A stretch of DNA of 29,193 nucleotides from assembly GCA_000434915.1 (NCBI GenBank), contig FR882086.1, positions 131,685 through 160,877 on the forward strand. The letters are read 5' to 3'. A program made the position numbers and the translations under genes. Positions 7,740 to 17,069 of this stretch are shown here, in pieces. The DNA is from Ruminococcus sp. CAG:563. Its GTDB lineage: Bacteria > Bacillota > Clostridia > Oscillospirales > Acutalibacteraceae. The notes beneath the pieces were generated by a model. That model was not told the origin of the DNA. It made no database searches and worked only from the letters and a program-made list of their open reading frames with translations. The stretch's first letter is position 1. Each line of letters opens with the position of its first letter.

Positions 7740-8726
7740 ATGCTATTTTCACAGGATATAGGAATTGATCTCGGAACATCAAACACTCTTGTTTTTGTTA
7801 AAGGCAAGGGTATAATCATTCGCGAACCTTCGGTTGTTGCCGTTGACCAGAGATTCACTCCGGTCAAGGTTGTTGCCGTCGGTTCCGAGGCAAAGGATAT
7901 GATCGGCAGAACTCCCGGTTCTATCGTAGCCCTCCGTCCTTTGCGTGACGGCGTTATTGCCGACTTTGACGCAACGGCCGAGATGCTTAAAAAATTCATT
8001 CGCAAAGCTATCACGGCTTCTCCCCTCAGCAAAACGAGAGTTATGATTTGTGTTCCGTCCGGCGTTACCGAGGTTGAGCGCAGAGCCGTTAACGATGCTG
8101 CCAAATCGGCAGGAGCAAGATATGTCAGCCTTATCGAAGAGCCCATGGCGGCTGCGATCGGTGCCGGCATTGACGTTGAAAAGCCCGAAGGTTCAATGAT
8201 TGTCGATATCGGCGGCGGCACGGCAGAGGTTGCCGTTGTTGCGTTGAGTGATATTGTAACCTCCCGCTCCGTTAAGGGCGCAGGTGACAGCTATGACGAA
8301 GCTATCATCAACTATGTCAGGAAAAAATACAATCTTCTCATCGGCGAAAGAACAGCCGAGGATATAAAGATTCAAATCGGTTCTGCTTTTGAATATGAGG
8401 GCGAGGGTGCAATCAACGTTAAAGGCAGAAATCTTATTGACGGACTTCCGAAGGACGTTGAGGTTACAGCCGCAGAAATCAGAGATGCGCTTAAGGAATC
8501 CGTTTATCAGATTATTGATGCAATCAGGGTTACACTTGAGAATACTCCGCCTGAGCTTGCCGCAGATATTATTGACAACGGCATTACTCTTACGGGCGGC
8601 GGCGCACAGCTCAGAGGCCTTGACAAGCTCATTGAAAAGGAAGTTAAGATTCCCGTTACCGTTGCGGAAAATCCGCTTGACTGCGTCGTTGAAGGAACAG
8701 GCATTTGCCTTGAAAAACGTCGCTGA
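7740..8726 (+). CDS. mreB: Rod shape-determining protein MreB
   Basis: MreB is a bacterial actin homologue that polymerises under the membrane and guides lateral wall synthesis. The actin-fold motifs are clear: phosphate 1 GIDLGTSNTLVF near the N-terminus, phosphate 2 IVDIGGGTAEVAVVALS, the EEPMAAAIGAG segment, and the adenosine motif LTGGGAQLRGLDKLI. At 328 residues it is close to the usual 335-345. The initial residues LFSQD resemble the membrane-binding N-terminus of Gram-positive MreB proteins. A TAAGGAG site precedes the ATG. It is the first of the mreB-mreC-mreD-pbp2 series, the classic elongasome order. Confidence 0.97.
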   Translation: MLFSQDIGIDLGTSNTLVFVKGKGIIIREPSVVAVDQRFTPVKVVAVGSEAKDMIGRTPGSIVALRPLRDGVIADFDATAEMLKKFIRKAITASPLSKTRVMICVPSGVTEVERRAVNDAAKSAGARYVSLIEEPMAAAIGAGIDVEKPEGSMIVDIGGGTAEVAVVALSDIVTSRSVKGAGDSYDEAIINYVRKKYNLLIGERTAEDIKIQIGSAFEYEGEGAINVKGRNLIDGLPKDVEVTAAEIRDALKESVYQIIDAIRVTLENTPPELAADIIDNGITLTGGGAQLRGLDKLIEKEVKIPVTVAENPLDCVVEGTGICLEKRR

Positions 8727-8763
8727 TGAATAAACTTTCTACATACCAAGGAGGTGAAGAGGA

Positions 8764-9624
8764 ATGAAAAAAATTTTTAGAAATCGTGCATTCAAAGCAC
8801 TTATTTGTGTTATTGTCGCTCTTTCGTTGGGTGCTGTTATTGCCGCATACACGCACAATAACTCAACTCCGCTTTCTTCTGCAACAAGCACAGTGCTTCA
8901 TCCTCTTCAACGCTTTTCTTCATACCTCAGCTATAAATTTTCCAACTTTAATGACAGCTTCAAATCGTCCAAAACTCTTGCCGAGGAAAATTCAAAGCTG
9001 AAAGAACAAATTGAGGAATATCAGAACAAAATTATTGACTATAACAACATAAAAAAGAAGCTCGGCACTTATGAAGATTTTCTCGGAGTTAAGGAAGAAA
9101 ATCCCGACTTTAAATTTCAAAACGCAAAGATAATCTCAAATGATTTTGAAAATCCTTTTGCTTCATTTACTCTTAACAAGGGTACGGCGGCAGGTGTTAA
9201 AATCAACGACCCCGTTATTTACGGTAAAAATCTTATCGGCGTTGTTGCAAGTGTCGGTCCGACTTCCTGCACGGTTTATTCCATTTCGAATCCTAAAATG
9301 AACGTCAGCGTCTACGAAACCTATACAGGTGAAATCGGTTATGTTACAGGCCTTGGCAAAACAGAGGACAGAGTCTATTGCAAGCTTCCCGGTCTTAAAT
9401 CCGATTCATCCGTTTCACCCAGCGGAATTATCTGCACAACCGGTAACGGCGGCGTTTATCCCAAGGACCTTATCGTCGGAACGGTAGTTAAGCTTGAAAA
9501 TTCCAAGGAGGACGGCTCGTCATATGCCACAATCAGATCGGCAGTCAATATTGAAGAGCTTTCTGAGGTTTTCATCATCACCGAGTTTGAAGGTCAGGGC
9601 GTTATAACCATCACGGGTGACTGA
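8764..9624 (+). CDS. mreC: Rod shape-determining protein MreC
   Basis: MreC is a bitopic membrane protein linking cytoplasmic MreB to the transpeptidase outside. The 286-residue product has an N-terminal membrane helix (residues about 14-32), a coiled coil rich in Lys/Glu (about 70-105), then the extracellular beta domain with the family block LNKGTAAGVKINDPVIY and later GGVYPKDLIVGTV. The start follows a strong AAGGAGGTG site. It overlaps or abuts mreD (stop TGA at 9622-9624), so the two are probably translationally coupled. Confidence 0.94.
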   Translation: MKKIFRNRAFKALICVIVALSLGAVIAAYTHNNSTPLSSATSTVLHPLQRFSSYLSYKFSNFNDSFKSSKTLAEENSKLKEQIEEYQNKIIDYNNIKKKLGTYEDFLGVKEENPDFKFQNAKIISNDFENPFASFTLNKGTAAGVKINDPVIYGKNLIGVVASVGPTSCTVYSISNPKMNVSVYETYTGEIGYVTGLGKTEDRVYCKLPGLKSDSSVSPSGIICTTGNGGVYPKDLIVGTVVKLENSKEDGSSYATIRSAVNIEELSEVFIITEFEGQGVITITGD

Positions 9625-9625
9625 T

Positions 9626-10147
9626 ATGAATTATATTGAAGAGTTAAAAAAAAGGGATAATATCAAAAGAAGAATCCTTCTCGCTGTTATGGTTACTGTA
9701 ACGTTTGTTTTGCAAACAACTAACGGATTTTTTCCTGCTCCGTTCGGGATTCACTCATGTTTGCTTATTCCGGCAACGGTGTGCATTGCAATGTTTGAGC
9801 GTGAGTTCTCCGGGCTGTTTTTCGGCCTTGTCGCAGGCATGATGCTTGAGACTGTCAGCCCCGACAGCGTATGCTTTTACTCGGTTATGTTTACGCTCAT
9901 AGGCTTCACTTCCGGCATGCTCATAACCTACCTTATGAGAAATAATCTTGTAACTGCACTTATCTTTACATTTGCTTTTACATTGCTTCTCAATTCATTG
10001 TATTGCTTGTTTTTCTTCGTTTTCGACGGGATAGAAATCAGTTTTGCTTTTTATCTTAAATATTATTTTGCATCTGCTGTTTACACTACAGTTTTTACAC
10101 CGATTTTTTATTTTCTTGTCCGCCTTATGGTCAAAAAATTCAAATAA
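9626..10147 (+). CDS. mreD: Rod shape-determining protein MreD
   Basis: A small, very hydrophobic protein of 173 residues with about five membrane helices and an N-terminal charged segment (ELKKRDNIKRR), as is usual for MreD, the polytopic membrane subunit of the elongation machinery. I chose the ATG at 9626, one base after the mreC stop, with GGGTGA as a weak upstream site; an in-frame GTG at 9617 would add three residues and is possible. Sequence conservation in this family is low, so the call rests on topology and its fixed place between mreC and the penicillin-binding protein. Confidence 0.88.
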   Translation: MNYIEELKKRDNIKRRILLAVMVTVTFVLQTTNGFFPAPFGIHSCLLIPATVCIAMFEREFSGLFFGLVAGMMLETVSPDSVCFYSVMFTLIGFTSGMLITYLMRNNLVTALIFTFAFTLLLNSLYCLFFFVFDGIEISFAFYLKYYFASAVYTTVFTPIFYFLVRLMVKKFK

Positions 10148-10176
10148 TTTAGTTTTATAGTAAAGGAGTGAAAAAA

Positions 10177-12237
10177 ATGAGACTTGCCCGTGAAGAGAAA
10201 AAAGGTAGATTTATTGCAATGGTAACGATTTTTATCTGTCTTACGGCAGTTTTCATTTTCACTCTTGCAAAAAATCAGATAGTCGACGGCAAAAAAGATA
10301 CCGCATCCAACACTGCTTCTGTTGAATCGACCGAGGTTAAAGCAACAAGGGGTCAAATTCTTGACCGCAACGGCAAGGTTATTGTCGGCAACCGTCAAGG
10401 TAACGATGTCGTTTTTAATGCCGCCGAATTTCCGGAATATTCCGAGCAGGAGGAACGCAATAAGCTTATAAAATCACTCATTGACCTTTTTGAAAAGAAC
10501 AAGGTTAAGTGGAACGACGATATGCCGATTGTTCTTGATGCAAACGGTAATTATCAATTTGCCAAGGACAGAGATAAGGATATCGAGACCATGAAATCCC
10601 GTGACATTCTGCGCCTTAACAAGTATGCAACGGCAGATGATTGCATGAATGAGCTTGTTGAAAGATATAAGCTTGAGAGCTATTCAAAAGCCGACAGAAG
10701 AAAAATTGCATCGGTCTGCTATGAAATGAAAATCAATCAGTTTAATTCCGCCAATCCGTATGTTTTTGCAACCGACGTTACCGATCAGGTTGCCTCTGTG
10801 ATCAAGGAAAACAGCCGATTTTATAAGGGTGTCGATATTAAAATCGGTAACTACCGTGAATATACCGACGGAACCCTTGCTCCGCATATAATCGGAGTTA
10901 CGGGCGTTATAAGTGCCGAGGAATATGCCGAACTGAAAAAAGACGGCTATGGCATGGACGATATTGTCGGAAAAACAGGTATTGAACAGCTCTTTGAAAA
11001 GCAGCTTAAAGGAAAAAACGGAACAAAGATTGTTACAACAGCCCTCGACGGTACACAGACAACTGTTACCAAAGGCCTTGAAAACGGCGATAACGTTTTT
11101 CTCACCATTGATGCAGGTCTTCAAAAGGTCACTCAGGACGCCTTGGCCGCAAAAATTGCTTCACTTGACAGTGCCAATAAGGGTGGCGGTGCAACGGTTG
11201 TTATGAATTGCAAAACAGGCGATATACTTGCCATTGCAACATATCCTTCATATGACCTCAATACATACTATAAGGACTATTCAAAGCTTGCAAAGGACGC
11301 AAATTCTCCTCTTTATAACCGTGCACTGCTGAGCACCTATGCTCCCGGCTCAACAGCCAAGGTTTCAACGGCAATCGGTATTCTTGAAGAGGGCGTTGCC
11401 GATGAAAATTCGACGATTGAATGTACGGGAACATATAAATACGGACTTGTATGTAACAATAACCCCGAGACAACAACGATTGATATCAGAACTGCTATTC
11501 AGGATTCCTGTAACATATTTTTCTACCATTTCGGCGGGGAATTGCTTGGAATCGAAAAGATGAATATGTACCGTGAAATGCTTGGCCTCGGCCAGCCGAC
11601 AGGCATTGAACTTGATGAAAATATCGGTGTTCTTGATTCACCGAGCTATCGTGCCTCAATCGGCCAAACATGGCAGACCGGTTTTTCGCTTCAATCGGCT
11701 ATCGGACAGGCCGGAAATCTTTTTACTCCGCTTCAGCTTTGCAACTATGTTTCAACAATAGCAAACGGCGGAACACGCTATGCCGCTCATATTATTAAAG
11801 CAGTTTATTCCTCCGACAACTCTACGATTATTGAAGAAAAGCAGCCCGAGGTTCTTTGTGAAACAGGATTCAAGAAGAAAAACATTCAAATTATCAAAGA
11901 AGGTATGCGCCGTGTTGCGACCGTAACTCTTGCCGGAAGCTTTGATGATTCAGTTGTTGAGGTTGCATGCAAAACGGGTACTTCAACGCTTGAAAAAACA
12001 ATTAACGGTAAAACCGGCATCTACACAAACGGTTTTCTTATTACGATGGCACCGTATGATGATCCTGAAATTTGTGTCGCTATTGCCGTTGAGGGTGCAT
12101 ATTCCGGCGGAAGCCTTACTCCCATTGCATCTTCTATTTACAATTATTATTACAAAAACAGGGTCACAACGGGCGAAGATGACGACGTTCAGGACGATCA
12201 AAGTGAACAAAACGAATACAGCGATCTTCTTAGATAA
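10177..12237 (+). CDS. mrdA: Class B penicillin-binding protein 2 (peptidoglycan transpeptidase)
   Basis: This 686-residue enzyme crosslinks peptidoglycan during cell elongation. One N-terminal membrane helix (about residues 11-31) is followed by the dimerisation domain beginning at ATRGQILDRNGKV and a C-terminal transpeptidase domain with all three penicillin-binding motifs: S392-T-A-K395, S444-C-N446 and K599-T-G-T602. The ATG at 10177 is 8 bases after AAAGGAG; the in-frame GTG at 10168 overlaps that site and is unlikely. The tail is acidic (GEDDDVQDDQSEQNE). Position after mreBCD supports the elongation role (PBP2/MrdA) over the division role (FtsI), although the two are related. Confidence 0.92.
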   Translation: MRLAREEKKGRFIAMVTIFICLTAVFIFTLAKNQIVDGKKDTASNTASVESTEVKATRGQILDRNGKVIVGNRQGNDVVFNAAEFPEYSEQEERNKLIKSLIDLFEKNKVKWNDDMPIVLDANGNYQFAKDRDKDIETMKSRDILRLNKYATADDCMNELVERYKLESYSKADRRKIASVCYEMKINQFNSANPYVFATDVTDQVASVIKENSRFYKGVDIKIGNYREYTDGTLAPHIIGVTGVISAEEYAELKKDGYGMDDIVGKTGIEQLFEKQLKGKNGTKIVTTALDGTQTTVTKGLENGDNVFLTIDAGLQKVTQDALAAKIASLDSANKGGGATVVMNCKTGDILAIATYPSYDLNTYYKDYSKLAKDANSPLYNRALLSTYAPGSTAKVSTAIGILEEGVADENSTIECTGTYKYGLVCNNNPETTTIDIRTAIQDSCNIFFYHFGGELLGIEKMNMYREMLGLGQPTGIELDENIGVLDSPSYRASIGQTWQTGFSLQSAIGQAGNLFTPLQLCNYVSTIANGGTRYAAHIIKAVYSSDNSTIIEEKQPEVLCETGFKKKNIQIIKEGMRRVATVTLAGSFDDSVVEVACKTGTSTLEKTINGKTGIYTNGFLITMAPYDDPEICVAIAVEGAYSGGSLTPIASSIYNYYYKNRVTTGEDDDVQDDQSEQNEYSDLLR

Positions 12238-12258
12238 ATCGAACAGGAAGTGAATCAA

Positions 12259-12981
12259 ATGGCAAGAAAAATTGTTTTGGCTTCGGGTAAAGGCGGCGTG
12301 GGAAAGTCCTCCCTGACTGCAGGCATTGCCATTGAGCTTTGCAACATGGGTCAGAGCGTTTTGGTCGTTGATTTTGACATCGGAATGGGTTGCCTTGACC
12401 TTATTCTCGCTTCCGATGATACAGGAATTTTTAACTGGGGCGACGTGATTTCAGGCTCATGCGAACCTGCTCAGGCGCTTCGTTCAACAGTTGGTCCGTC
12501 ACTTTTAACCGCACCGACATATTTCAACGACGAATATAACGAGCATAGTGTCAAAGAAATGATTGAAAATTACGACGACTGCTTTGATTATATTCTCATG
12601 GATGCTCCGGCCGGCGTTAGCGGAGGATTTCTTCTTGCTGCTGCGTGCGCTGACGAGGGAATTATTGTTTCAACAGCGGATGAAGTTTGCGTCCGTGTCG
12701 GTTCATTTGCCGGCGACAAGCTTTCATCACTTGGCGTTTGCGAAATTAAGCTCGTTATAAACCGTTTTAATAAAAAACAAACAACTCGAGGACACTATCT
12801 TAATATAGATGAAGTTATTGACGCAACATCGCTTCAGCTTATCGGAGTTGTTCCCGAGGACAATAAAATTTCCTATTGCTCCGTTACGGGCATGACAATG
12901 CTTGACAATTCAAAAGCAAAGGAAGCCTTCAAGCGTATAGCAATGCGCCTTGAAGGATATAACATTAATCTTAAATTGTGA
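12259..12981 (+). CDS. minD: MinD-like septum-site P-loop ATPase
   Basis: The 240-residue protein has the deviant Walker A motif KGGVGKSS at its N-terminus, the switch block VVDFDIGMGCLDLI (compare FDIGLRNLDLI of E. coli MinD), Walker B-like ILMDAPAGV, and LIGVVPEDN. MinD positions the division septum by membrane cycling together with MinC. Here the protein ends shortly after EAFKRIAMRLEGY; the lysine/phenylalanine-rich amphipathic membrane-targeting helix normally found at the C-terminus is not seen, and no minC or minE lies beside it. The ATG at 12259 is 8 bases after AGGAAG; the GTG at 12250 overlaps the site. Position after the elongation genes supports MinD; another ParA/MinD-family ATPase cannot be ruled out. 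Confidence 0.78.
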   Translation: MARKIVLASGKGGVGKSSLTAGIAIELCNMGQSVLVVDFDIGMGCLDLILASDDTGIFNWGDVISGSCEPAQALRSTVGPSLLTAPTYFNDEYNEHSVKEMIENYDDCFDYILMDAPAGVSGGFLLAAACADEGIIVSTADEVCVRVGSFAGDKLSSLGVCEIKLVINRFNKKQTTRGHYLNIDEVIDATSLQLIGVVPEDNKISYCSVTGMTMLDNSKAKEAFKRIAMRLEGYNINLKL

Positions 12982-12991
12982 GGTCACCATA

Positions 12992-14362
12992 ATGAGTGAT
13001 TTATCAGCAATCGCCGCCATATCCACACCGTTGGGTACCGGCGGCGTTGGAATTATCAGAATATCGGGAAAAAATGCAACCAAAATTGCCGACAGAGTTT
13101 TTGTTTCGGTAAACGGAAAAAAACTCAGCGCATCAAAGGGCTACCGTGCTTATTTCGGCAAGATTTATGACGGAGAATCTGCTATTGACGAGGTTGTTTG
13201 TCTTGTTTTTCGTGCACCTCACAGCTACACGGGGGAGGACACGGTTGAAATTAACTGCCACGGTGGAATTGTTCTTATGAAAAAAATTCTTCGTCTTGTT
13301 TTACAGAACGGTGCGCAGGCCGCTACTCCCGGCGAATTTACGAAAAGAGCCTTTCTCAACGGTAAACTCGACCTTTCCGAGGCCGAGAGCGTTATGACAC
13401 TTATCTCAGCTCAAGGTGAACAAGGCACAAGTGCCGCTTTTAACCAGCTTGAAGGAACTCTCAGCCGAAAAATTGACAAAATCAATTCATCTTTACTTTC
13501 TCTCGCAGCTCACATTGCCGCTTGGGTCGATTATCCTGACGATGAAATTGAAGAATTGGGAGAAACTGAACAATACAATACAATTAATAATGCTAATTTG
13601 GAATTATCAGCATTATTAAACAACTTTGACAGCGGAATGGCAATCACAAACGGTGTTGAAGCGGCAATAGTCGGAAAGCCGAATGTCGGAAAATCAACTC
13701 TAATGAACCTTTTGACAGGTTATGACCGCTCCATTGTTACCGAAATTGAGGGCACAACAAGAGACGTTGTTGAAGAAACTATAAATCTTAACGGATGTAT
13801 TCTCAGAATTTCCGACACCGCAGGTATGAGGGAAACAGGCGATATAGTCGAGAAACTTGGCGTTGAACGCAGCAAAAAGAAGCTTGAACGTGCTTCAATC
13901 GTTTTTGCTGTCTTTGATCTTTCAAAACCGCTATCCGATGAGGATAGAGAGCTTATTGATGAATGTAAGGGAAAAAATGTTATACCTATTATAAATAAAA
14001 CCGACCTTGAACCATGTCTTGACGTTGAATACATAAAAAACACACTTGATACTCCTCTGTTTATTTCAGCAAAAAACGGCGATGGTTATAACGAACTTTG
14101 CGAGCGTGTTGCAAACCTTATGGGAACAAAGAATTTTGACACAACATCGGCAATGCTTGTTAACGAACGTCAGCGACTTTGCTGCCAAAAGGCCGTTAAC
14201 GCTTTGAATGATGCTCTTGAAGCTTTAAACATTGGTCTGACTCCGGATGCAATCGGTGTTTGTGTTGACGATGCGATTGCCGCATTGCTTGAATTAACAG
14301 GTCAAAAGGCAAGCGAAGCGGTTGTTGATGAAGTTTTTAGACAATTCTGCGTAGGAAAATAA
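12992..14362 (+). CDS. mnmE: tRNA uridine-5-carboxymethylaminomethyl modification GTPase MnmE
   Basis: MnmE works with MnmG to modify uridine 34 in tRNAs decoding two-codon families. The 456-residue protein has the N-terminal folate-binding domain (ISTPLGTGGVGIIRISG, PGEFTKRAFLNGKLDLSEAE), a helical domain, and an inserted G domain with G1 GKPNVGKS (228-235), G2 EGTTRD (253-258), G3 DTAG (275-278) and G4 NKTD. It ends in the diagnostic CVGK with the catalytic cysteine. The ATG at 12992 follows GAGGT; a longer frame from 12950 overlaps minD and lacks support. It lies 16 bases before mnmG. Confidence 0.97.
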   Translation: MSDLSAIAAISTPLGTGGVGIIRISGKNATKIADRVFVSVNGKKLSASKGYRAYFGKIYDGESAIDEVVCLVFRAPHSYTGEDTVEINCHGGIVLMKKILRLVLQNGAQAATPGEFTKRAFLNGKLDLSEAESVMTLISAQGEQGTSAAFNQLEGTLSRKIDKINSSLLSLAAHIAAWVDYPDDEIEELGETEQYNTINNANLELSALLNNFDSGMAITNGVEAAIVGKPNVGKSTLMNLLTGYDRSIVTEIEGTTRDVVEETINLNGCILRISDTAGMRETGDIVEKLGVERSKKKLERASIVFAVFDLSKPLSDEDRELIDECKGKNVIPIINKTDLEPCLDVEYIKNTLDTPLFISAKNGDGYNELCERVANLMGTKNFDTTSAMLVNERQRLCCQKAVNALNDALEALNIGLTPDAIGVCVDDAIAALLELTGQKASEAVVDEVFRQFCVGK

Positions 14363-14378
14363 AGAAAAGAGATTTTTT

Positions 14379-16259
14379 ATGGAATATTTTGCAAAAGATT
14401 ATCAGGTTATAGTTATCGGTGCAGGCCATGCAGGCATTGAAGCCGGTCTTGCTTCTGCACGTCTTGGCTGTGAAACCTGTGTTTTTACGATAAATCTTGA
14501 CTGGGTCGGCAATATGGCATGCAACCCGTCAATCGGAGGTACTTCAAAGGGACATCTTGTCCGTGAAATTGATGCCCTCGGCGGTGAAATGGGTAAAGCG
14601 GCTGATGCTAACACTCTTCAAAGCCGTATCCTCAATCTTGGAAAAGGCCCGGCTGTTCATAGCTTGCGTGCACAGATTGATCGTCGTCTTTACTCCGACT
14701 ATATGAAGCATGCACTTGAAATGCAGGATAATCTTGACCTTCGTCAGGGTGAAATTACTGACATTCAAAAGCTTGATAACGGCAAATGGCAGCTTAAAAC
14801 TCACCTTGAAGCAGTTTATACCGCCGATTGTGTAATTCTTGCAACAGGAACATTCCTCAGCGGTAAAGTTTATGTCGGCGACGTTTCATATGAAAGCGGT
14901 CCCGATGGTATGTTCCCGGCCAAAAAGCTTGGTGAAGCCCTTAAACGCATCGGAATTCCGACAAGACGCTTTAAAACCGGTACTCCGTCACGAGTAAATA
15001 AGAAAACCGTTGACTGTGATGCTCTTGAAATTCAAAACGGCGACGAAAGAATTGTTTCTTTTTCATTTGATAACAAAAGAAATATTCAGAACAAGCTCCC
15101 TTGTTATATCACATATACGAATCTTGAAACCAAGGATGTTATTTTAAAGAATTTGCATAGGTCTCCGCTTTATAGCGGTAAAATTGACGGTAAAGGTCCT
15201 CGCTATTGCCCAAGCATCGAGGATAAGATCGTCCGTTTTGCTGAAAAAGAGAGACATCAGATTTTTATAGAGCCTTGTGGAGAGCATACTGAAGAAATGT
15301 ATCTTCAAGGCCTTTCATCTTCACTGCCTGAGGATGTTCAGCTTAAATTTATCAGGACAATTCCCGGTCTCGAACATGCCGAGCTTATGCGAACAGCCTA
15401 TGCGATTGAATATGACTGCGTTGATCCGCTTGCACTTAAAGCAAGTCTTGAATTTCTTGATTATGACGGTCTTTTCGGTGCAGGACAGTTTAACGGTTCT
15501 TCGGGTTATGAGGAGGCTGCGGCACAGGGTCTCGTTGCCGGAATCAACGCTGCAAGAAAAATTAAGGGGCAAAAACCGCTGATTTTGGAACGTTCAGGCT
15601 CATATATAGGCACTTTAATAGACGATCTTGTAACTAAAGGTTGTTCTGACCCTTACAGAATGATGACATCACGCTCTGAATACCGTCTATTACTTCGTCA
15701 GGACAATGCCGATCGCCGCTTGACACCTATCGGTCATGAAATAGGCCTTATAGATAATGAACGCTATGAAAAGTTTCTCAAAAAGCTTGATCTTATTGCT
15801 GCCGAGAAAGAACGCACTGAAAAAACGGTTTTTGCACCGTCTGAAGCATTAAACAAAATTCTTGTTTCACGTGAAACATCTAAAGCAACAACAGGCGTTC
15901 GTCTTTGTGACTTGCTTAAAAGGCCGCAAATCGGATATGACTGTTTAACACCTATTGATGTTGACAGACCTGATTTGCCTTATGAGATTTTTGAACAAGT
16001 TGAAATTGATACGAAATATGAGGGCTATATTAAACGCCAGCAGTCACAGGTTGACGAAATGCATCGACTTGAGGTGCAAACGCTTTCAGATGATATAGAT
16101 TATAATTCAATACTCGGTCTGAGACTGGAAGCAAGAGAAAAACTCTCAAAAATTCGGCCACACAGCATCGGTCAGGCATCAAGAATATCCGGTGTTAGCC
16201 CGTCTGATATATCAGTTTTACTTATCTATCTTGAAAAGGAGCGCAGAAATGATAAATAA
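14379..16259 (+). CDS. mnmG: tRNA uridine-5-carboxymethylaminomethyl modification enzyme MnmG (GidA)
   Basis: This FAD- and NADH-using partner of MnmE has 626 residues, the normal length. Motifs are the FAD Rossmann GAGHAGIEAG, the CNPSIGG block with KGHLVREIDALGG, TGTFLSGKVYVG, the GTPSR segment, GLFGAGQFNGSSGYEEAAAQG (second flavin block) and the C-terminal helical domain with ISGVSPSDISVLL. The start is supported by AAAGAGA. The coding sequence contains a perfect parS site at 15863-15878, read as LVSRETS. The stop overlaps the rsmG start by 11 bases, which suggests coupled translation. Confidence 0.98.
   Translation: MEYFAKDYQVIVIGAGHAGIEAGLASARLGCETCVFTINLDWVGNMACNPSIGGTSKGHLVREIDALGGEMGKAADANTLQSRILNLGKGPAVHSLRAQIDRRLYSDYMKHALEMQDNLDLRQGEITDIQKLDNGKWQLKTHLEAVYTADCVILATGTFLSGKVYVGDVSYESGPDGMFPAKKLGEALKRIGIPTRRFKTGTPSRVNKKTVDCDALEIQNGDERIVSFSFDNKRNIQNKLPCYITYTNLETKDVILKNLHRSPLYSGKIDGKGPRYCPSIEDKIVRFAEKERHQIFIEPCGEHTEEMYLQGLSSSLPEDVQLKFIRTIPGLEHAELMRTAYAIEYDCVDPLALKASLEFLDYDGLFGAGQFNGSSGYEEAAAQGLVAGINAARKIKGQKPLILERSGSYIGTLIDDLVTKGCSDPYRMMTSRSEYRLLLRQDNADRRLTPIGHEIGLIDNERYEKFLKKLDLIAAEKERTEKTVFAPSEALNKILVSRETSKATTGVRLCDLLKRPQIGYDCLTPIDVDRPDLPYEIFEQVEIDTKYEGYIKRQQSQVDEMHRLEVQTLSDDIDYNSILGLRLEAREKLSKIRPHSIGQASRISGVSPSDISVLLIYLEKERRNDK
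15863..15878. other. parS centromere site inside mnmG
   Basis: TGTTTCACGTGAAACA is a perfect 16-bp palindrome identical to the Bacillus-type consensus bound by Spo0J/ParB. It lies about 3 kb before parB, within codons for LVSRETS of mnmG. Confidence 0.93.
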
Positions 16260-16962
16260 AACTCTTTTAAAAGCAGAAGCTGAAAAAATCGGTGTGTTTC
16301 TCGACGAAACCGCACTTAAGAGGCTTGATATGTATGCCGAAATGCTTGTTGAAACGAATAAAACTCTTAATCTTACCGCAATAACCGATGCCGATGAAAT
16401 TGTATATAAACATTTTATAGATTCACTTACGCTTTTAAAATGTGTTGATTTTAAAGAAAATGCAAAGGTTATTGATGTCGGCACGGGTGCCGGATTTCCC
16501 GGAGTTGTCCTGCTGATTGCACGTCCGGACCTAATTATGACATTGCTTGACGGCACAAACAAGCGACTTTTATTTATTTCAAACGTTCTTAATGCACTTG
16601 ACCTTAAAGCAAACGTAGTTCATATGCGAGCTGAACTTGCCGGAAAAGATGAAAGCTTCCGAGAACAGTTTGATGTCGTTACGGCAAGGGCGGTTGCAAA
16701 TCTCAACACATTAAGTGAGTATTGCATGCCTTTTGTAAAGATCGGAGGATATTTTGCTCCGATGAAATCGACTAAAACCGAGGAGGAAGTTGCATCGGCA
16801 AAAGGTGCAATTAAGATTTTGGGCGGCAAGATTAAAGAAATTAAAGAGCTAAGCATAGATAATTGCGGTGAAAGATACGTTATTTTAACAAAAAAAATAT
16901 CGCAAACTCCGTCAAAATATCCACGAGCTTCGGCACAAATATTAAAAAAACCTCTCTCATAA
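16249..16962 (+). CDS. rsmG: 16S rRNA (guanine-N7) methyltransferase RsmG (GidB)
   Basis: RsmG methylates N7 of G527 (E. coli numbering) of 16S rRNA. The 237-residue product has the family start with MYAEMLVETNKTLNLTAI, the HFIDSLTLL block, the SAM-binding loop VIDVGTGAGFPGVVL and FDVVTARAVANL. The ATG at 16249 is 7 bases after AAAAGGAG and overlaps the end of mnmG; the longer frame from 16192 adds residues unlike the family. It is the last gene of the mre-minD-mnm run; about 107 bases separate it from noc. Confidence 0.95.
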   Translation: MINKTLLKAEAEKIGVFLDETALKRLDMYAEMLVETNKTLNLTAITDADEIVYKHFIDSLTLLKCVDFKENAKVIDVGTGAGFPGVVLLIARPDLIMTLLDGTNKRLLFISNVLNALDLKANVVHMRAELAGKDESFREQFDVVTARAVANLNTLSEYCMPFVKIGGYFAPMKSTKTEEEVASAKGAIKILGGKIKEIKELSIDNCGERYVILTKKISQTPSKYPRASAQILKKPLS

Positions 16963-17008
16963 ACGAAAAACAACGTGAAATACAGCACTTTTAGTCAATG
17001 AAAAACAG

Positions 17009-17037
17009 TGGACAACCTTCTTTTGTCGTGTTACAGT
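17009..17037 (+). promoter_or_regulatory. Possible promoter of the noc-like gene
   Basis: TGGACA (17009-17014) and TACAGT (17032-17037) are 17 bases apart, about 32 bases before the gene start. The -10 box is a poor match, so this is tentative. Confidence 0.35.
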
Positions 17038-17069
17038 ATTTTTGTGGTACGCATAAGGAGGTTTATTCT

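Noticed and set aside
10168..10176. In-frame GTG starts 9 bases before ATG at mrdA, and likewise at minD, serS and fba
   Set aside because: In each case the GTG is part of the ribosome binding site itself (GGAGTG or GAAGTG), and the ATG has ideal spacing.
16998..17069. N-terminal extension of noc from an upstream ATG
   Set aside because: A perfect AAGGAGGT directly before 17070 and the family alignment favour the internal start; the extension contains no SD of its own.
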